NCBI RefSeq assembly: GCF_004345665.1
Contig: NZ_SLWR01000001.1
Span: 744,001 to 808,000 of the forward strand
Direction of reading: 5' to 3'
Length of the DNA stretch: 64,000 bases
Origin: Kribbella antiqua
GTDB taxonomy: Bacteria > Actinomycetota > Actinomycetes > Propionibacteriales > Kribbellaceae
In this document: positions 37,432-47,322 of the stretch, piece after piece
How positions within the stretch are numbered: position 1 is the stretch's first letter
How the letters are laid out: each line of letters opens with the position of its first letter
Translations under genes and position numbers: made by a program
Notes under the pieces: generated by a model
The model's database searches: none
What the model was told of the DNA's origin: nothing
The model's input: only the letters and a program-made list of their open reading frames with translations

Positions 37432-37454
37432 AAAATAGCCCGAACACGTGTTCG
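37432..37454. promoter_or_regulatory. SOS box (LexA site) between recA and a divergent gene
   Basis: CGAACACGTGTTCG at 37441-37454 is a perfect palindrome matching the actinobacterial LexA core CGAAC-N4-GTTCG. On the minus strand it sits just upstream of TATTTT (37437-37432), a possible recA -10. It is also 70 bases from the plus-strand start at 37524. Confidence 0.85.
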
Positions 37455-37523
37455 AATCCCAACTGACACGCCGAAGCTGCCCCGACAACCATCCTGGCCC
37501 GCGCACTCCCTACTCTTGCGGGC

Positions 37524-38318
37524 GTGGCAGACCGTCCCGACATCCCCGACTCCGCCGTGGTCCTCGCGCTCAGCCGGGTCGAGTTCGGCATCGACTCCGT
37601 ACTCGACGCGCTCCGCACCCAGGACCCGTTCGGCATCCGCAGCATCCTCGCCGAGTACTCCGCCCAGGAGCAACCCAATCTGGCCGAGAAAGGCCTGATC
37701 GTGGCGATCGACCGGCTGCTGAAGATGAAGGTGCCCGGGCACGCGGAGTGGCCGACGCTACCACTGGCCGAGCGCTGCGACTGGTGGGTGGAGCGCCTCG
37801 GCGGCTTCGCGGCAGTCGCGGCGGGCCTCCCCCGCATCAGTGGTGCGGCTGCGGACCGGCTGCCGATCAAGGACACCCTCGGCGCATCCGTACAGGCCAT
37901 GGTGATCGGCGCGGTCTGCCGCGAGTACGGCGTCGAGGCGCATGCCGACCGTACGGCGGTCATCGCACGTGTCCTGACAGCCCGTCCGATCACACCGGAC
38001 GACGTACTCAAGTACGACGACCCGAGTGTCGCCGGCCAGGAGGTCGCCAAGCATCTGGGGCTGGGTGACGAGGCGGAGGAGGCGGGACTCCGCAAGGGGA
38101 TCCGGCTGGTGTGGCGGCTGAGCAAGCTGTTCGGCGGGCTGAGTGAGGTGTTCGAGGAGCGCCCACGCGGCAGCATCGGCGCCAGGCTCATCGGCAAGCT
38201 CCCGGCTGTCGGTGTGGTCGGCGGGTACTTCGACGAACGCAAGGGCATCCGCAAAGCGGCGTACGCGGCGGCGGACCTCCTCACCACCAGCGCGTTCCGC
38301 GTCCGGCCGCTCGCGTGA
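37524..38318 (+). CDS. uncharacterised protein, weakly EcsC-like
   Basis: 264 residues; I do not recognise it firmly. The middle (KDTLGASVQAMVIGAVCREY, then GVEAHADRTAVIARVL) and the end (LPAVGVVGGYFDERKGIRKA) resemble the EcsC family pattern of a helical pair, a G-V/I-V-A-R-V-L motif and a glycine-rich last segment. No signal peptide. TACTCT at 37511-37516 is seven bases before the GTG, so the transcript should be leaderless. It is divergent from recA with the SOS box between them, so DNA damage control is possible. Confidence 0.6.
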   Translation: MADRPDIPDSAVVLALSRVEFGIDSVLDALRTQDPFGIRSILAEYSAQEQPNLAEKGLIVAIDRLLKMKVPGHAEWPTLPLAERCDWWVERLGGFAAVAAGLPRISGAAADRLPIKDTLGASVQAMVIGAVCREYGVEAHADRTAVIARVLTARPITPDDVLKYDDPSVAGQEVAKHLGLGDEAEEAGLRKGIRLVWRLSKLFGGLSEVFEERPRGSIGARLIGKLPAVGVVGGYFDERKGIRKAAYAAADLLTTSAFRVRPLA

Positions 38319-38358
38319 CGGGCTGGGTCCTCTGCCACAGGACTGGGATGATCTCGGC

Positions 38359-38922
38359 ATGACTGGGATCGTCATCGTACGAGCGGACGAGAGCTGGCCG
38401 GCGCAGTACGAGAAGACCGCGCATGCGATCAGTGCACTTCTCAAGGACAAGGCACAGCGGATCGATCACATCGGATCGACCTCTGTGCCGAACCTGCCCG
38501 CCAAGGACATCCTCGACATCCAGGTGACGGTCGGGACCGAGCCGGAGCTGGACGACGTCGCAGAACTGATGGCCGCAGCGGACTGGGAGCTCCGGCCGCC
38601 CAAACGCGACCACCCGGTGCCCGGTCTGCCGACTGACGAGCTGGAGTGGGTCAAGCGCCTGCTGGTAGAGCCCATGTACCGCCGCCGCGTGAACCTGCAC
38701 GTTCGTGTAGCCGGCCGGGCGAACCAGCGCTACGCACTTCTGTTCCGCGACTACCTGCGCAGCCATCCGGAGACAGCCGCGGCGTACGGCGAGTTCAAGC
38801 GCCGGGCGGCGGCGCTGCCCATCGAGTCGGTCGGGGACTACTCCGACCTCAAGGATCCTGTCTGCGACCTCATCTACCTGCCTGCCGAGGAGTGGGCTGC
38901 CCGTACGGGCTGGACGCCCTGA
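38359..38922 (+). CDS. GrpB/UPF0157 family protein
   Basis: 187 residues. HIGSTSVPNLPAKDILDIQV and RRRVNLHVRV are the two conserved blocks of the GrpB (UPF0157) family, which has a nucleotidyltransferase-like fold with the GSTS motif and a D-x-D-like pair. Targets are not established. It follows the EcsC-like gene by 40 bases on the same strand. Confidence 0.88.
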   Translation: MTGIVIVRADESWPAQYEKTAHAISALLKDKAQRIDHIGSTSVPNLPAKDILDIQVTVGTEPELDDVAELMAAADWELRPPKRDHPVPGLPTDELEWVKRLLVEPMYRRRVNLHVRVAGRANQRYALLFRDYLRSHPETAAAYGEFKRRAAALPIESVGDYSDLKDPVCDLIYLPAEEWAARTGWTP

Positions 38923-39066
38923 CCTGCGAGGCAGAAGAACGCACGGTGAGCGGAGGACTACAGCACGGTCGTTGACCCTGCACGACCTAGCCCGGCACGC
39001 TGGGGCGGGGGTGCGTCGAGACAGTCCGGCGTGCGGGCGGGCGTCCCTCCAGGGGGCGTGATTCGG

Positions 39067-41184
39067 GTGGGTGGAGCAGGACGGCTGGCGGCGCTGCCGT
39101 GCGGCAAGGTGTCCAAGTGGATCGTGCTGGCACTGTGGATCGTCGCCATAGGGGTGTCCTTCGGGCCCGCCGGCAAGCTGACAGGTGCTCAAGAGAACGA
39201 CGCGGTGTCCTGGCTGCCGGGAAAGGCCGAGTCCACTGAGGTGCTCAAAGCCAGTGAGCAGTTCTCGTCACCGGACGAGATCCCAGCGGTCCTCGTGTAC
39301 GAGCGATCGGGCGGCATCACTCCGGCCGACCAACAGGCGGTAGCAGGGCACGTAGCGCAGTACCGGCAATTGCCGGACGTTGACCGCGAGGTGGTCGGAC
39401 CGATCCCGTCGGACGACGGCAAAGCGCTACAAGTCCTCGTTCCGATCAACGCGGGCACTGGCGGCTGGGAGTTGCTCGGCGACCGGGCAAAGGACATCAG
39501 GCGCGTGGCGGCGGAGCGACCGGAGGGGTTGTCGTTCCACATCACTGGGCCCGGTGGCTTCGCCGCCGACTCGCAGGAAGCGTTCTCGGGTATCGACGGC
39601 AAGCTCCTGTATTCCGCCGCCGGAGTGGTCATCGTCATCCTCCTGCTGACCTACCGCAGTCCTGTCCTGTGGCTGCTGCCGCTCCTCTCCGCAGGTGTCG
39701 CTCTCACCGCGGCACAGGCCGTCGTCTACCTGCTGGCCACCAAAGCGGATCTCACCGTCAACGCCCAGAGCGCAGGCATCCTCACAGTCCTCGTGTTCGG
39801 TGCAGGGACGGACTACGCCCTGCTGCTGGTGGCTCGCTATCGAGAGGAACTCAGGCGACACCAGGACAGGCACGAAGCGATGGCCTTCGCACTGCACCGG
39901 TCCGGCCCTGCCATCGTCGCCTCCGGCTCGACTGTCGTCGCAGGCATGCTCTGCTTGCTGCTGGCCTCGATGAACTCGACCAGAGGCCTCGGTCCGGTCG
40001 CAGCAGTCGGCATCGTCGTCGCACTGCTCGCCATGCTCACCTTGCTGCCCGCTCTGCTCGTCATCTGCGGCCGCTGGGTGTTCTGGCCGCTGCGACCGAC
40101 GTACGGATCCGCGGACCACACAGAGACGAGCGTGTGGGGCCGCATTGGGCGGCGGATCGCCGTACGACCACGGCTCACCTGGATCACCACCTCAGTCCTG
40201 CTGGCCGCCGCGGCGCTCGGAATGCTGAGCCTCAACGCGAACGGGCTGTCCAACGAAGCTTCCTTCACGGGTACGCCTGACTCCGTGGTCGGTGAGAAGG
40301 TCTTGGCCGCCCACTTCCCGGCCGGCGCGGGCAATCCCCTCGTCGTGGTGAGCAACGCCGACAAGGCGGCAGAGGTGCGTACGGCGATGCAGTCGACACA
40401 AGGCATCTCCGCAGTGGCAGAGCCCCGGATCGGCGGCGGACGGGCATACCTCGAAGGGACCCTCGCGGACGCAGCGGACAGTCAGGCAGCCAAGGACACG
40501 GTCGACCGTGTGCGGGAGTCGGTGCGTGCGGTCCAGGGCGCTGACGCGTTGGCAGGCGGTGGAACAGCGATCCTGCTGGACACCCAGCGGGCGTCCGCTC
40601 ACGACAACAAGGTGATCATTCCCGCGGTGCTCGCAGTGGTACTGGTGATCCTCGCCTTGTTGCTCCGGGCACTGATCGCACCGGTGTTGCTGGTGGCAAC
40701 GGTCGTACTGTCGTTCGGCGCGGCACTGGGGATCAGTTCGCTGGTCTTCCAGTACGTGCTGGGTTTCGAAGGTGCGGACCCGTCGCTACCGCTGTTCGTC
40801 TTCGTCTTCTTGGTTGCCTTGGGCATCGACTACAACATCTTCCTGATGACCCGGGTGCATGAGGAAGCGAAGACGCACGGGACCCGCCGCGGCGCGCTGA
40901 TCGGCGTCGCAGCGACCGGTGGTGTGATCACCTCGGCGGGCCTGGTGCTGGCCGGGACGTTCGCGGTGCTGGCGACGATGCCGGTGGTGGCGTTCGCGGA
41001 GATCGGTATCGCGGTGGCGCTGGGGGTCCTGCTCGACACCATCGTGGTCCGGTCGGTGCTGGTCACCGCGCTCAACCTCGACATCGGCCGGCACCTGTGG
41101 TGGCCGAGCAAGCTGGCTCAGAAGCGCGATCCAGAGCCGATCGACGAGGTACAGGAGCCGGAACCGACGCTGACCGGCCGCTGA
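39067..41184 (+). CDS. MMPL family membrane transporter
   Basis: About 705 residues with 11-12 hydrophobic segments in the RND/MMPL layout: one segment, a periplasmic domain, five or six segments, and the same again. Each membrane bundle has the proton-relay type motif, GAGTDYALLLVARYREEL and GIDYNIFLMTRVHEEA. MMPL proteins export lipids or small hydrophobic molecules. Start uncertain: AGGGGG at 39051-39056 is ten bases from the GTG at 39067; GTGs at 39058 and 39031 are in frame too. A strong hairpin follows the stop. Confidence 0.9.
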   Translation: MGGAGRLAALPCGKVSKWIVLALWIVAIGVSFGPAGKLTGAQENDAVSWLPGKAESTEVLKASEQFSSPDEIPAVLVYERSGGITPADQQAVAGHVAQYRQLPDVDREVVGPIPSDDGKALQVLVPINAGTGGWELLGDRAKDIRRVAAERPEGLSFHITGPGGFAADSQEAFSGIDGKLLYSAAGVVIVILLLTYRSPVLWLLPLLSAGVALTAAQAVVYLLATKADLTVNAQSAGILTVLVFGAGTDYALLLVARYREELRRHQDRHEAMAFALHRSGPAIVASGSTVVAGMLCLLLASMNSTRGLGPVAAVGIVVALLAMLTLLPALLVICGRWVFWPLRPTYGSADHTETSVWGRIGRRIAVRPRLTWITTSVLLAAAALGMLSLNANGLSNEASFTGTPDSVVGEKVLAAHFPAGAGNPLVVVSNADKAAEVRTAMQSTQGISAVAEPRIGGGRAYLEGTLADAADSQAAKDTVDRVRESVRAVQGADALAGGGTAILLDTQRASAHDNKVIIPAVLAVVLVILALLLRALIAPVLLVATVVLSFGAALGISSLVFQYVLGFEGADPSLPLFVFVFLVALGIDYNIFLMTRVHEEAKTHGTRRGALIGVAATGGVITSAGLVLAGTFAVLATMPVVAFAEIGIAVALGVLLDTIVVRSVLVTALNLDIGRHLWWPSKLAQKRDPEPIDEVQEPEPTLTGR

Positions 41185-41198
41185 AGCCGGAAACCTGA

Positions 41199-41233
41199 CT
41201 GACCGGCAGCTGAGCTTGTCAGCTGCCGGTCAG
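41199..41233. terminator. bidirectional terminator hairpin
   Basis: CTGACCGGCAGCTGA (41199-41213) and TCAGCTGCCGGTCAG (41219-41233) form a perfect 15-bp stem with the loop GCTTG. It lies between the convergent MMPL and DUF3046 genes and includes the DUF3046 stop codon. Confidence 0.85.
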
Positions 41234-41424
41234 CGTTCGCTGGGTGGGAGTTGCAGGTGTGCCCAGACGGCGCGCCAGACAGTCTTGGCGTGTTCGCCGT
41301 CGGCCAGGGCCTCGACGACCGTACGGCCGCCGAGTTCCTGGACGACCTGGGTCTCGGCCCAGGTCCGTGCATAGGCGGGACCGAGATGGTGATCCATCCG
41401 CGCCCAGAACTCCGTCAGTCTCAT
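41230..41424 (-). CDS. DUF3046 family protein
   Basis: 64 residues: [20 protein letters not shown], then [13 protein letters not shown] and [16 protein letters not shown], the whole length of this actinobacterial family. The function is unknown. In Mycobacterium it lies next to recA (Rv2738c beside Rv2737c); here 3.7 kb of rightward genes separate it from recA. The ATG overlaps the LppM-like gene stop (ATGA). Confidence 0.92.
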   Translation of the reverse strand: MRLTEFWARMDHHLGPAYARTWAETQVVQELGGRTVVEALADGEHAKTVWRAVWAHLQLPPSER

Positions 41425-42605
41425 GCCTGCCCGTCGTCATCCTTCGGTGGCTGTCCCCAGCCACCCTGTGCTCCACCCTGCTGCCCTGGCTTGCCCTGCG
41501 GAGGCTGGCCCTGCGGAGGCTGGCCCTGCGGAGGCTGTGCCTGCGGCGGCTGCTGGCCCCAGCCACCTTGGCCCTGCTGAGGCGGCTGGCCCGGCTGACC
41601 TGGCTGGCCCTGGGGCGGACCCCACTGACCCGGCCGGCCCTGCTGTGGCTGAGGTTGTCCAGGGTACTGCGGCTGCCCAGGCTGCCCCTGGTACGGCGGC
41701 TGACCCGGCTGCTGCTGGGGCGGCTGGCCCGGGCCTGGCTGACCCGGGTACTGCCCAGGCTGACCGCCGTACTGGCCCGGCTGACCGCCGTACTGCCCTG
41801 GCTGACCCGGCTGACCGCCGTACTGGCCAGGGCCGGACTGCGCGTATCCAGGCTGCTGTCCCTGCTGGTACGGCGGCTGACCGCCGTACTGCGGACCCCA
41901 CTGGCCCGGCTGTGGCTGGCCTGGGTACTGACCGTATTGCCCGTAGCCCTGCTGGGCCTTCGCCTTGCGACCGCGCAGTACGAGGAACACGACCGCGGCG
42001 GCGGCCAGCAACAGCAGCACGATGATGAGGATGATCGCCCACATCGGGAAGCTGCTGCCCGCCTCGGAGGTCAGCGACACCTTGCCGAGCTTGTCGAGGC
42101 TGTCGTACGTCGCCGTCCGGCCGTCGATCTTGGCACTGTCGTCGTGCTCGAGAATCTTGCCCGGCATGGTGATCTTGAAGTTCACGCTCGGGTTGGTGCT
42201 GGACGGGACCTGGCCGAGGTCGTCCGCCTTCACCGACACCTTGATCTGGTCGCCCTCCTTGCGGAAGCCGACGCCGTCACCGCTCGAGCTGCCCATCTTG
42301 TCGAACGGGACGCCCTCGAAGGTGCAGTTGGAACCGACGTACCGGTCGTCCTCGTACTGCTTGCAGGTGACCCCGTCGGTGGTGGTCTCCTTGATCCCGC
42401 TCTCGATCTGCTGGCGGACCTTGTCGAGCGACTGGCCGCTGGACTCCAGCAGTTGCTTGTCGACGCCGATCTGCATATTCCCCGAGACGGTCTCGTTCGA
42501 GTTGACCTTCAGGTCGGCGTCGAGTTTCACGCACCCGGTCAAGGCGACCAGGCACGCCACGACGACGAGCGCTGCACGTACGCGGTTCATCATGCCGACG
42601 ATCAT
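41421..42605 (-). CDS. LppM-like lipoprotein with membrane anchor and PGQ-rich tail
   Basis: 394 residues. A lipobox VALTGC puts the lipidated Cys near residue 25; the extracellular part (about 26-185) resembles the LppM domain ([20 protein letters not shown]). A membrane segment follows ([20 protein letters not shown]) and then about 180 residues of Gln/Pro/Gly repeats ([18 protein letters not shown]), probably cytoplasmic. LppM proteins are envelope proteins of actinobacteria. Start could also be the ATGs at 42593 or 42590. Confidence 0.82.
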   Translation of the reverse strand: MIVGMMNRVRAALVVVACLVALTGCVKLDADLKVNSNETVSGNMQIGVDKQLLESSGQSLDKVRQQIESGIKETTTDGVTCKQYEDDRYVGSNCTFEGVPFDKMGSSSGDGVGFRKEGDQIKVSVKADDLGQVPSSTNPSVNFKITMPGKILEHDDSAKIDGRTATYDSLDKLGKVSLTSEAGSSFPMWAIILIIVLLLLAAAAVVFLVLRGRKAKAQQGYGQYGQYPGQPQPGQWGPQYGGQPPYQQGQQPGYAQSGPGQYGGQPGQPGQYGGQPGQYGGQPGQYPGQPGPGQPPQQQPGQPPYQGQPGQPQYPGQPQPQQGRPGQWGPPQGQPGQPGQPPQQGQGGWGQQPPQAQPPQGQPPQGQPPQGKPGQQGGAQGGWGQPPKDDDGQA

Positions 42606-42691
42606 TCCAGAAGAGGGGGACAACCCGGCCATCGGAGGGAAACTGCCTGATCAGCGAAGGATTTCGAAAATTGTCCGAGGCACCGGGCAAG

Positions 42692-45600
42692 ATGGGCGAC
42701 GTGAAGAAGACCAGCGCGTTGAGCCGGTTCTCGCCCGCGACCCGGGCGTGGTTCGGCGACGTCTTCGAGGCGGCCACCCCGGCCCAGCTCGAGGCGTGGG
42801 ACGCCATCACCGCGGGCCGGGATGCGCTGGTGGTCGCCCCAACGGGTTCGGGGAAGACGCTGGCAGCGTTCCTCTGGGCGCTCGACCGGCTGGCCACGAC
42901 GCCGCCGCCGAGCGATCCGAAGCTGCGCTGCCGGGTGCTGTACGTCTCGCCGCTGAAGGCGCTGGCGGTCGACGTCGAGCGCAACCTGCGCGCGCCACTG
43001 ATCGGGATCCGCGAGACCGCGCGGCGGCTGGGCGAGGCGCCGGCCGACATCGAGGTCGCGGTCAGGTCGGGCGATACGCCGGCCGGTGAGCGACGGCGGT
43101 TCGCCACCCGGCCGTCCGACGTACTGATCACCACACCGGAATCGCTGTTTCTCCTGCTGACTTCGCAGGGCCGCGATTCCTTGCGGGGTGTGGAAACGGT
43201 GATCGTCGACGAGGTGCACGCGGTCGCGGGGACGAAGCGCGGTGCGCATCTGGCGCTGACCCTCGAGCGGCTGGATGAGCTGCTGCCGAAGCCGGCCCAG
43301 CGGATCGGGCTGTCAGCGACCGTTCGGCCGGTCGAGGAAGTGGCCCGGTTCCTCGGCGGCGAGCGGCCGGTGACCGTCGTACAGCCGAAGTTCACGAAGC
43401 AATGGGATCTGCGCGTCGTCGTACCGGTCGAGGACATGGCCGAGCTGGCGAGCACGGAGCTGGAGACATCCGGATCGGCCGCCGGGCCGCCACAGCACGC
43501 GTCGATCTGGCCGCATGTCGAGGAGCACGTCTACGAGCTGATCGCGCAGCACAAGTCGACCATCCTGTTCTCGAACTCGCGAAGGCTGGCCGAGCGGCTG
43601 ACCGCCCGACTGAACGAGATCGCCGCCGAGCGGGCCGAGTTGGAGCTGGCCGATGCGGGTTCGCCAGCTCAGGTGATGGCTCAGTCGGGTGCATCGCTCG
43701 CGGCGCCACCGTTGATCGCGCGAGCGCATCATGGCTCGGTCAGCAAGGAGCAACGGGCTCTGATCGAGGCGGATCTGAAGTCAGGCCGGCTGCCGTGCGT
43801 GGTCGCGACGAGCAGCCTCGAGCTCGGCATCGACATGGGTGCGGTGGATCTGGTCATCCAGGTCGAGGCGCCGCCATCTGTGGCCAGCGGTCTGCAACGC
43901 GTGGGCCGCGCTGGTCACCAGGTCGGAGCGGTGTCACGGGGCGTACTGTTCCCCAAGTTCCGTGGCGATCTGATCGACACTGCCGTGGTCGTGCAGCGGA
44001 TGCGCGACGGGCTGATCGAGAGCCTGCACATCCCAACCAATCCACTCGACGTCCTGGCTCAGCAGATCGTCTCGATCGCCGCCCTCGACACGGTCGATGT
44101 GGACGAGCTCTTCGCTTTGGTACGACGTTGTGCGCCGTTCGCGACGCTGCCACGGTCGGCGTATGACGGCGTACTGGACATGCTGTCCGGGCGGTATCCG
44201 TCGGACGAGTTCGCCGAGCTGAGGCCGCGGATCGTGTTCGACCGGGTGAGTGGCGAGATCTCGGGTCGCCCGGGGGCGCAGCGGCTGGCGGTGACCAGTG
44301 GCGGGACGATCCCGGATCGAGGGTTGTTCGGGGTCTTCCTGGTCGGCGAATCGACCAACCATCGGGTCGGCGAGCTCGACGAGGAGATGGTGTACGAGTC
44401 GCGGGTCGGCGACGTTTTCACGCTGGGCGCGTCGAGCTGGCGGATCGAGGACATCACGCACGACCGGGTTCTGGTCTCCCCCGCTCCCGGCCAGCCGGGG
44501 CGCCTGCCGTTCTGGAAGGGCGACGCTGTTGGGCGGCCGGCCGAGCTCGGTGCGGCGACCGGTGCGTTCGTCCGGAAGATGGCATCGCTCCCTGCGGCCA
44601 AGGCGATCGAGCGAGCGCGGGACGCCGGACTGGATGAGTACGCGGCGAACAACCTGGTGTCGTATCTGGCCGAGCAGCGCGACGCGACCAGCCGAGTCCC
44701 CGATGACGTGACGGTGGTGGTCGAGCGGTTCCGCGACGAGCTCGGCGACTGGCGGGTCTGCGTCCATTCGCCGTACGGCGGTCAGGTGCATGGGCCATGG
44801 GCGTTGGCGATCGCGGCACGACTGCGCGAGCGGTACGGCATGGATGCGCAGTCGGTCTCGGGCGATGACGGGATCGTGCTGCGGCTGCCGGAGACCGACG
44901 AGGCGCCACCCGGTGCGGAGCTGGTGCTGTTCGATCCGGCCGAGATCGAGGATCTGGTCACCGCCGAGGTCGGCGGGTCGGCGTTGTTCTCGGCGCGGTT
45001 CCGGGAATGTGCGGCGCGGGCGTTGCTCCTCCCCCGGCGGAATCCGGGCAAGCGATCGCCGTTGTGGCAGCAACGTCAACGGTCGGCGCAGCTGCTGAGT
45101 GTGGCGAGCAAGTACGGCTCGTTCCCGATCGTGCTCGAGACCCTGCGCGAAGTGCTGCAGGACGTGTACGACCTGCCTGCGTTGAAGGATCTGCTGACCG
45201 GGATCAGCGAGCGCCGGATCTCGGTCGTCGAGGTGGAGACGCCGGAGGCCTCGCCCTTCGCGAAGTCGCTGCTGTTCGGGTACATCGGCGCGTTCATGTA
45301 CGAGGGTGACACGCCACTTGCGGAGAAGCGCGCGGCCGCGCTGGCGCTCGATCAAAGCCTGCTCGCCGAGCTGCTCGGGCGGACCGAGCTGCGCGAACTG
45401 CTCGACGCGGAGGTCGTGCTGCGTACCGAGGCGGAGCTGCAACGCCTCGCCGAGGATCGCCGCGCACGCGATGCCGAAGGGTTGTTCGACGTGCTGCGGA
45501 TGATCGGCCCACAATCGTTGGCCGAGGCATCGCAGCGTTGTGTGGACGGCGCGGATGCGGAGTCCTGGCTGACAGAGCTGGCGGCCGCGCGCCGGGTCGT

Positions 45601-47287
45601 GCGCGTGCGTATCGCGGGTGAGCATCGGTGGGCTGTGGTCGAGGACGTGGCCCGTCTGCGCGACGCTCTCGGCGTACCGCTCCCACCTGGAATCGCGGAG
45701 GCACATGCCGAGCCTGTCGCCGACCCACTCGGGGATCTGGTGTCGCGGTACGCGCGGACGCACGGCCCGTTCCGGGCGATCGATCTGGCCACGCATCTCG
45801 GCATCGGCGTTGCTGTCGTCACCGACGCGCTGCGGCGCTTGAGCGCAGCCGGACGCGTCGTCGAGGGCGAGTTCCTGCCTGGCGGGATCGCCATGGAATG
45901 GTGCGACAGCGAGGTCCTGCGGCTGCTCCGGCGCCGGTCCCTGGCCGCGTTGCGCAAGGAGGTCGAGCCGGTCGATCCATCGGCGCTCGCACGGTTCCTC
46001 CCTGCCTGGCAGGGAATCACGAGCAGCCGCGGCCGCGGGTACGACGTACTTCTCGGTGCGGTCGAGCAATTGGCGGGGTGTGCGGTACCGGCATCGGCAT
46101 TGGAGTCGATCGTCTTGCCGGCGCGGGTGCCGGGCTACGAGCCGTCGATGCTGGACGAGCTGACCGCGACCGGTGAGGTGGTGTGGTCAGGTGCCGGCTC
46201 GCTCCCGGGGACCGATGGTTGGGTGTCGCTGCATCTCGCGGACAACTGCGATCTGACGTTGCCGGATCCGGATCCCGCGTTCGAGATCGGCGATACGCAT
46301 CAGGCAGTGCTGGATGCACTCTCGGGCGGTGGCGCGTTCTTCTTCCGCCAGCTGAGTGATGTCGTAGGTGCGGCTGCGGGCGTTGTGGAGGACGACGCCC
46401 TGGTCGGCGTGTTGTGGGATCTCGTCTGGGCAGGCCATCTGACGAACGACACGCTGGCACCGGTCCGCTCACTCGTCGGCGGCGGCCGCGGCAGTCATCG
46501 AACCCGGCGTACGACGCCACGCGCACGGCCAGGGCGACCATTGCGGCCAGGGCGACCAGCGATGCCGTCGCGCAGTGGCCCGCCAACGGCCGGCGGGCGG
46601 TGGTCGTTGCTTCCGGCCCGTAATCCGGATGCGACGCGTCGCGCGCATGCGGCGGCGGAGACATTGCTCGATCGGTACGGCATCGTCACGCGCGGGGCCG
46701 TGATGACCGAGCGGACTCCGGGTGGGTTCGCGGCGGTGTACAAGGTGCTGAGCGCCTTTGAGGAGTCGGGGCGGTGCCGGCGCGGGTACTTCGTGGCCGG
46801 CCTTGGGGCGGCGCAGTTCGCATTGCCGGGCGCGGTTGACCGGCTCCGCGCCATGGCAGAGCTGCCCAGCTCTGCCGCCAGTGCTCCCGGTCGTGGCCGT
46901 CGGAATGAGGAGTCCGCTCCGCGTGCCGTCGTACTGGCGGCTTCCGATCCAGCGAACCCGTACGGTGCGGCCTTGCCGTGGCCTGAGCGGGAGACCGCCG
47001 GCGGGCACAGGCCTGGCCGGAAAGCTGGGGCCTTGGTCGTGCTTGTCGATGGCCGGTTGATCGTTTATGTCGAGCGAGGGGGGCGGACGGTGCTGAGCTT
47101 CACCGAGGATCCTGACTTGCTGCAGCCGGCTGTGGATGCGCTCGCGTTGTCGATCAGAGACGGTCAGCTCGGCAAACTGAGTGTGGAGACGGCGGACGGA
47201 GAGCAGGTGCGGCACACGGCGTTCGGCGACGCGTTGGCCAAAGCCGGCTTCCATGCGACGCCGCGAGGTTTGCGGCTGCGAGCATGA
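42692..47287 (+). CDS. lhr: Lhr-type ATP-dependent helicase
   Basis: About 1531 residues, the large actinobacterial Lhr. Motifs: VVAPTGSGKT (Walker A, about residue 50), VDEVHAVAGTKRGAHL (DEVH), LSATVRP (motif III), TSSLELGIDMG and QRVGRAGH in the second RecA domain, then winged-helix and Lhr-core domains and a long C-terminal part. It is a 3'-5' ssDNA translocase that unwinds RNA:DNA. The start could be the GTG at 42701. Near residue 1275-1310 there is an Arg/Pro-rich linker. nei follows 35 bases downstream. Confidence 0.96.
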   Translation: MGDVKKTSALSRFSPATRAWFGDVFEAATPAQLEAWDAITAGRDALVVAPTGSGKTLAAFLWALDRLATTPPPSDPKLRCRVLYVSPLKALAVDVERNLRAPLIGIRETARRLGEAPADIEVAVRSGDTPAGERRRFATRPSDVLITTPESLFLLLTSQGRDSLRGVETVIVDEVHAVAGTKRGAHLALTLERLDELLPKPAQRIGLSATVRPVEEVARFLGGERPVTVVQPKFTKQWDLRVVVPVEDMAELASTELETSGSAAGPPQHASIWPHVEEHVYELIAQHKSTILFSNSRRLAERLTARLNEIAAERAELELADAGSPAQVMAQSGASLAAPPLIARAHHGSVSKEQRALIEADLKSGRLPCVVATSSLELGIDMGAVDLVIQVEAPPSVASGLQRVGRAGHQVGAVSRGVLFPKFRGDLIDTAVVVQRMRDGLIESLHIPTNPLDVLAQQIVSIAALDTVDVDELFALVRRCAPFATLPRSAYDGVLDMLSGRYPSDEFAELRPRIVFDRVSGEISGRPGAQRLAVTSGGTIPDRGLFGVFLVGESTNHRVGELDEEMVYESRVGDVFTLGASSWRIEDITHDRVLVSPAPGQPGRLPFWKGDAVGRPAELGAATGAFVRKMASLPAAKAIERARDAGLDEYAANNLVSYLAEQRDATSRVPDDVTVVVERFRDELGDWRVCVHSPYGGQVHGPWALAIAARLRERYGMDAQSVSGDDGIVLRLPETDEAPPGAELVLFDPAEIEDLVTAEVGGSALFSARFRECAARALLLPRRNPGKRSPLWQQRQRSAQLLSVASKYGSFPIVLETLREVLQDVYDLPALKDLLTGISERRISVVEVETPEASPFAKSLLFGYIGAFMYEGDTPLAEKRAAALALDQSLLAELLGRTELRELLDAEVVLRTEAELQRLAEDRRARDAEGLFDVLRMIGPQSLAEASQRCVDGADAESWLTELAAARRVVRVRIAGEHRWAVVEDVARLRDALGVPLPPGIAEAHAEPVADPLGDLVSRYARTHGPFRAIDLATHLGIGVAVVTDALRRLSAAGRVVEGEFLPGGIAMEWCDSEVLRLLRRRSLAALRKEVEPVDPSALARFLPAWQGITSSRGRGYDVLLGAVEQLAGCAVPASALESIVLPARVPGYEPSMLDELTATGEVVWSGAGSLPGTDGWVSLHLADNCDLTLPDPDPAFEIGDTHQAVLDALSGGGAFFFRQLSDVVGAAAGVVEDDALVGVLWDLVWAGHLTNDTLAPVRSLVGGGRGSHRTRRTTPRARPGRPLRPGRPAMPSRSGPPTAGGRWSLLPARNPDATRRAHAAAETLLDRYGIVTRGAVMTERTPGGFAAVYKVLSAFEESGRCRRGYFVAGLGAAQFALPGAVDRLRAMAELPSSAASAPGRGRRNEESAPRAVVLAASDPANPYGAALPWPERETAGGHRPGRKAGALVVLVDGRLIVYVERGGRTVLSFTEDPDLLQPAVDALALSIRDGQLGKLSVETADGEQVRHTAFGDALAKAGFHATPRGLRLRA

Positions 47288-47322
47288 GTGTGGCGATAGG
47301 TATCGGTTGAGAGGCGTGGGCC

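Noticed and set aside
42605..42692. PafBC-type DNA damage promoter (TTGTCCGAGG) before lhr
   Set aside because: Only 8 of 10 bases match the motif as I recall it and the downstream -10 is poor, so I do not annotate it.
43934..46069. 711-codon open frame antisense to lhr
   Set aside because: Typical high-GC antisense frame; Lhr motifs on the plus strand are complete.
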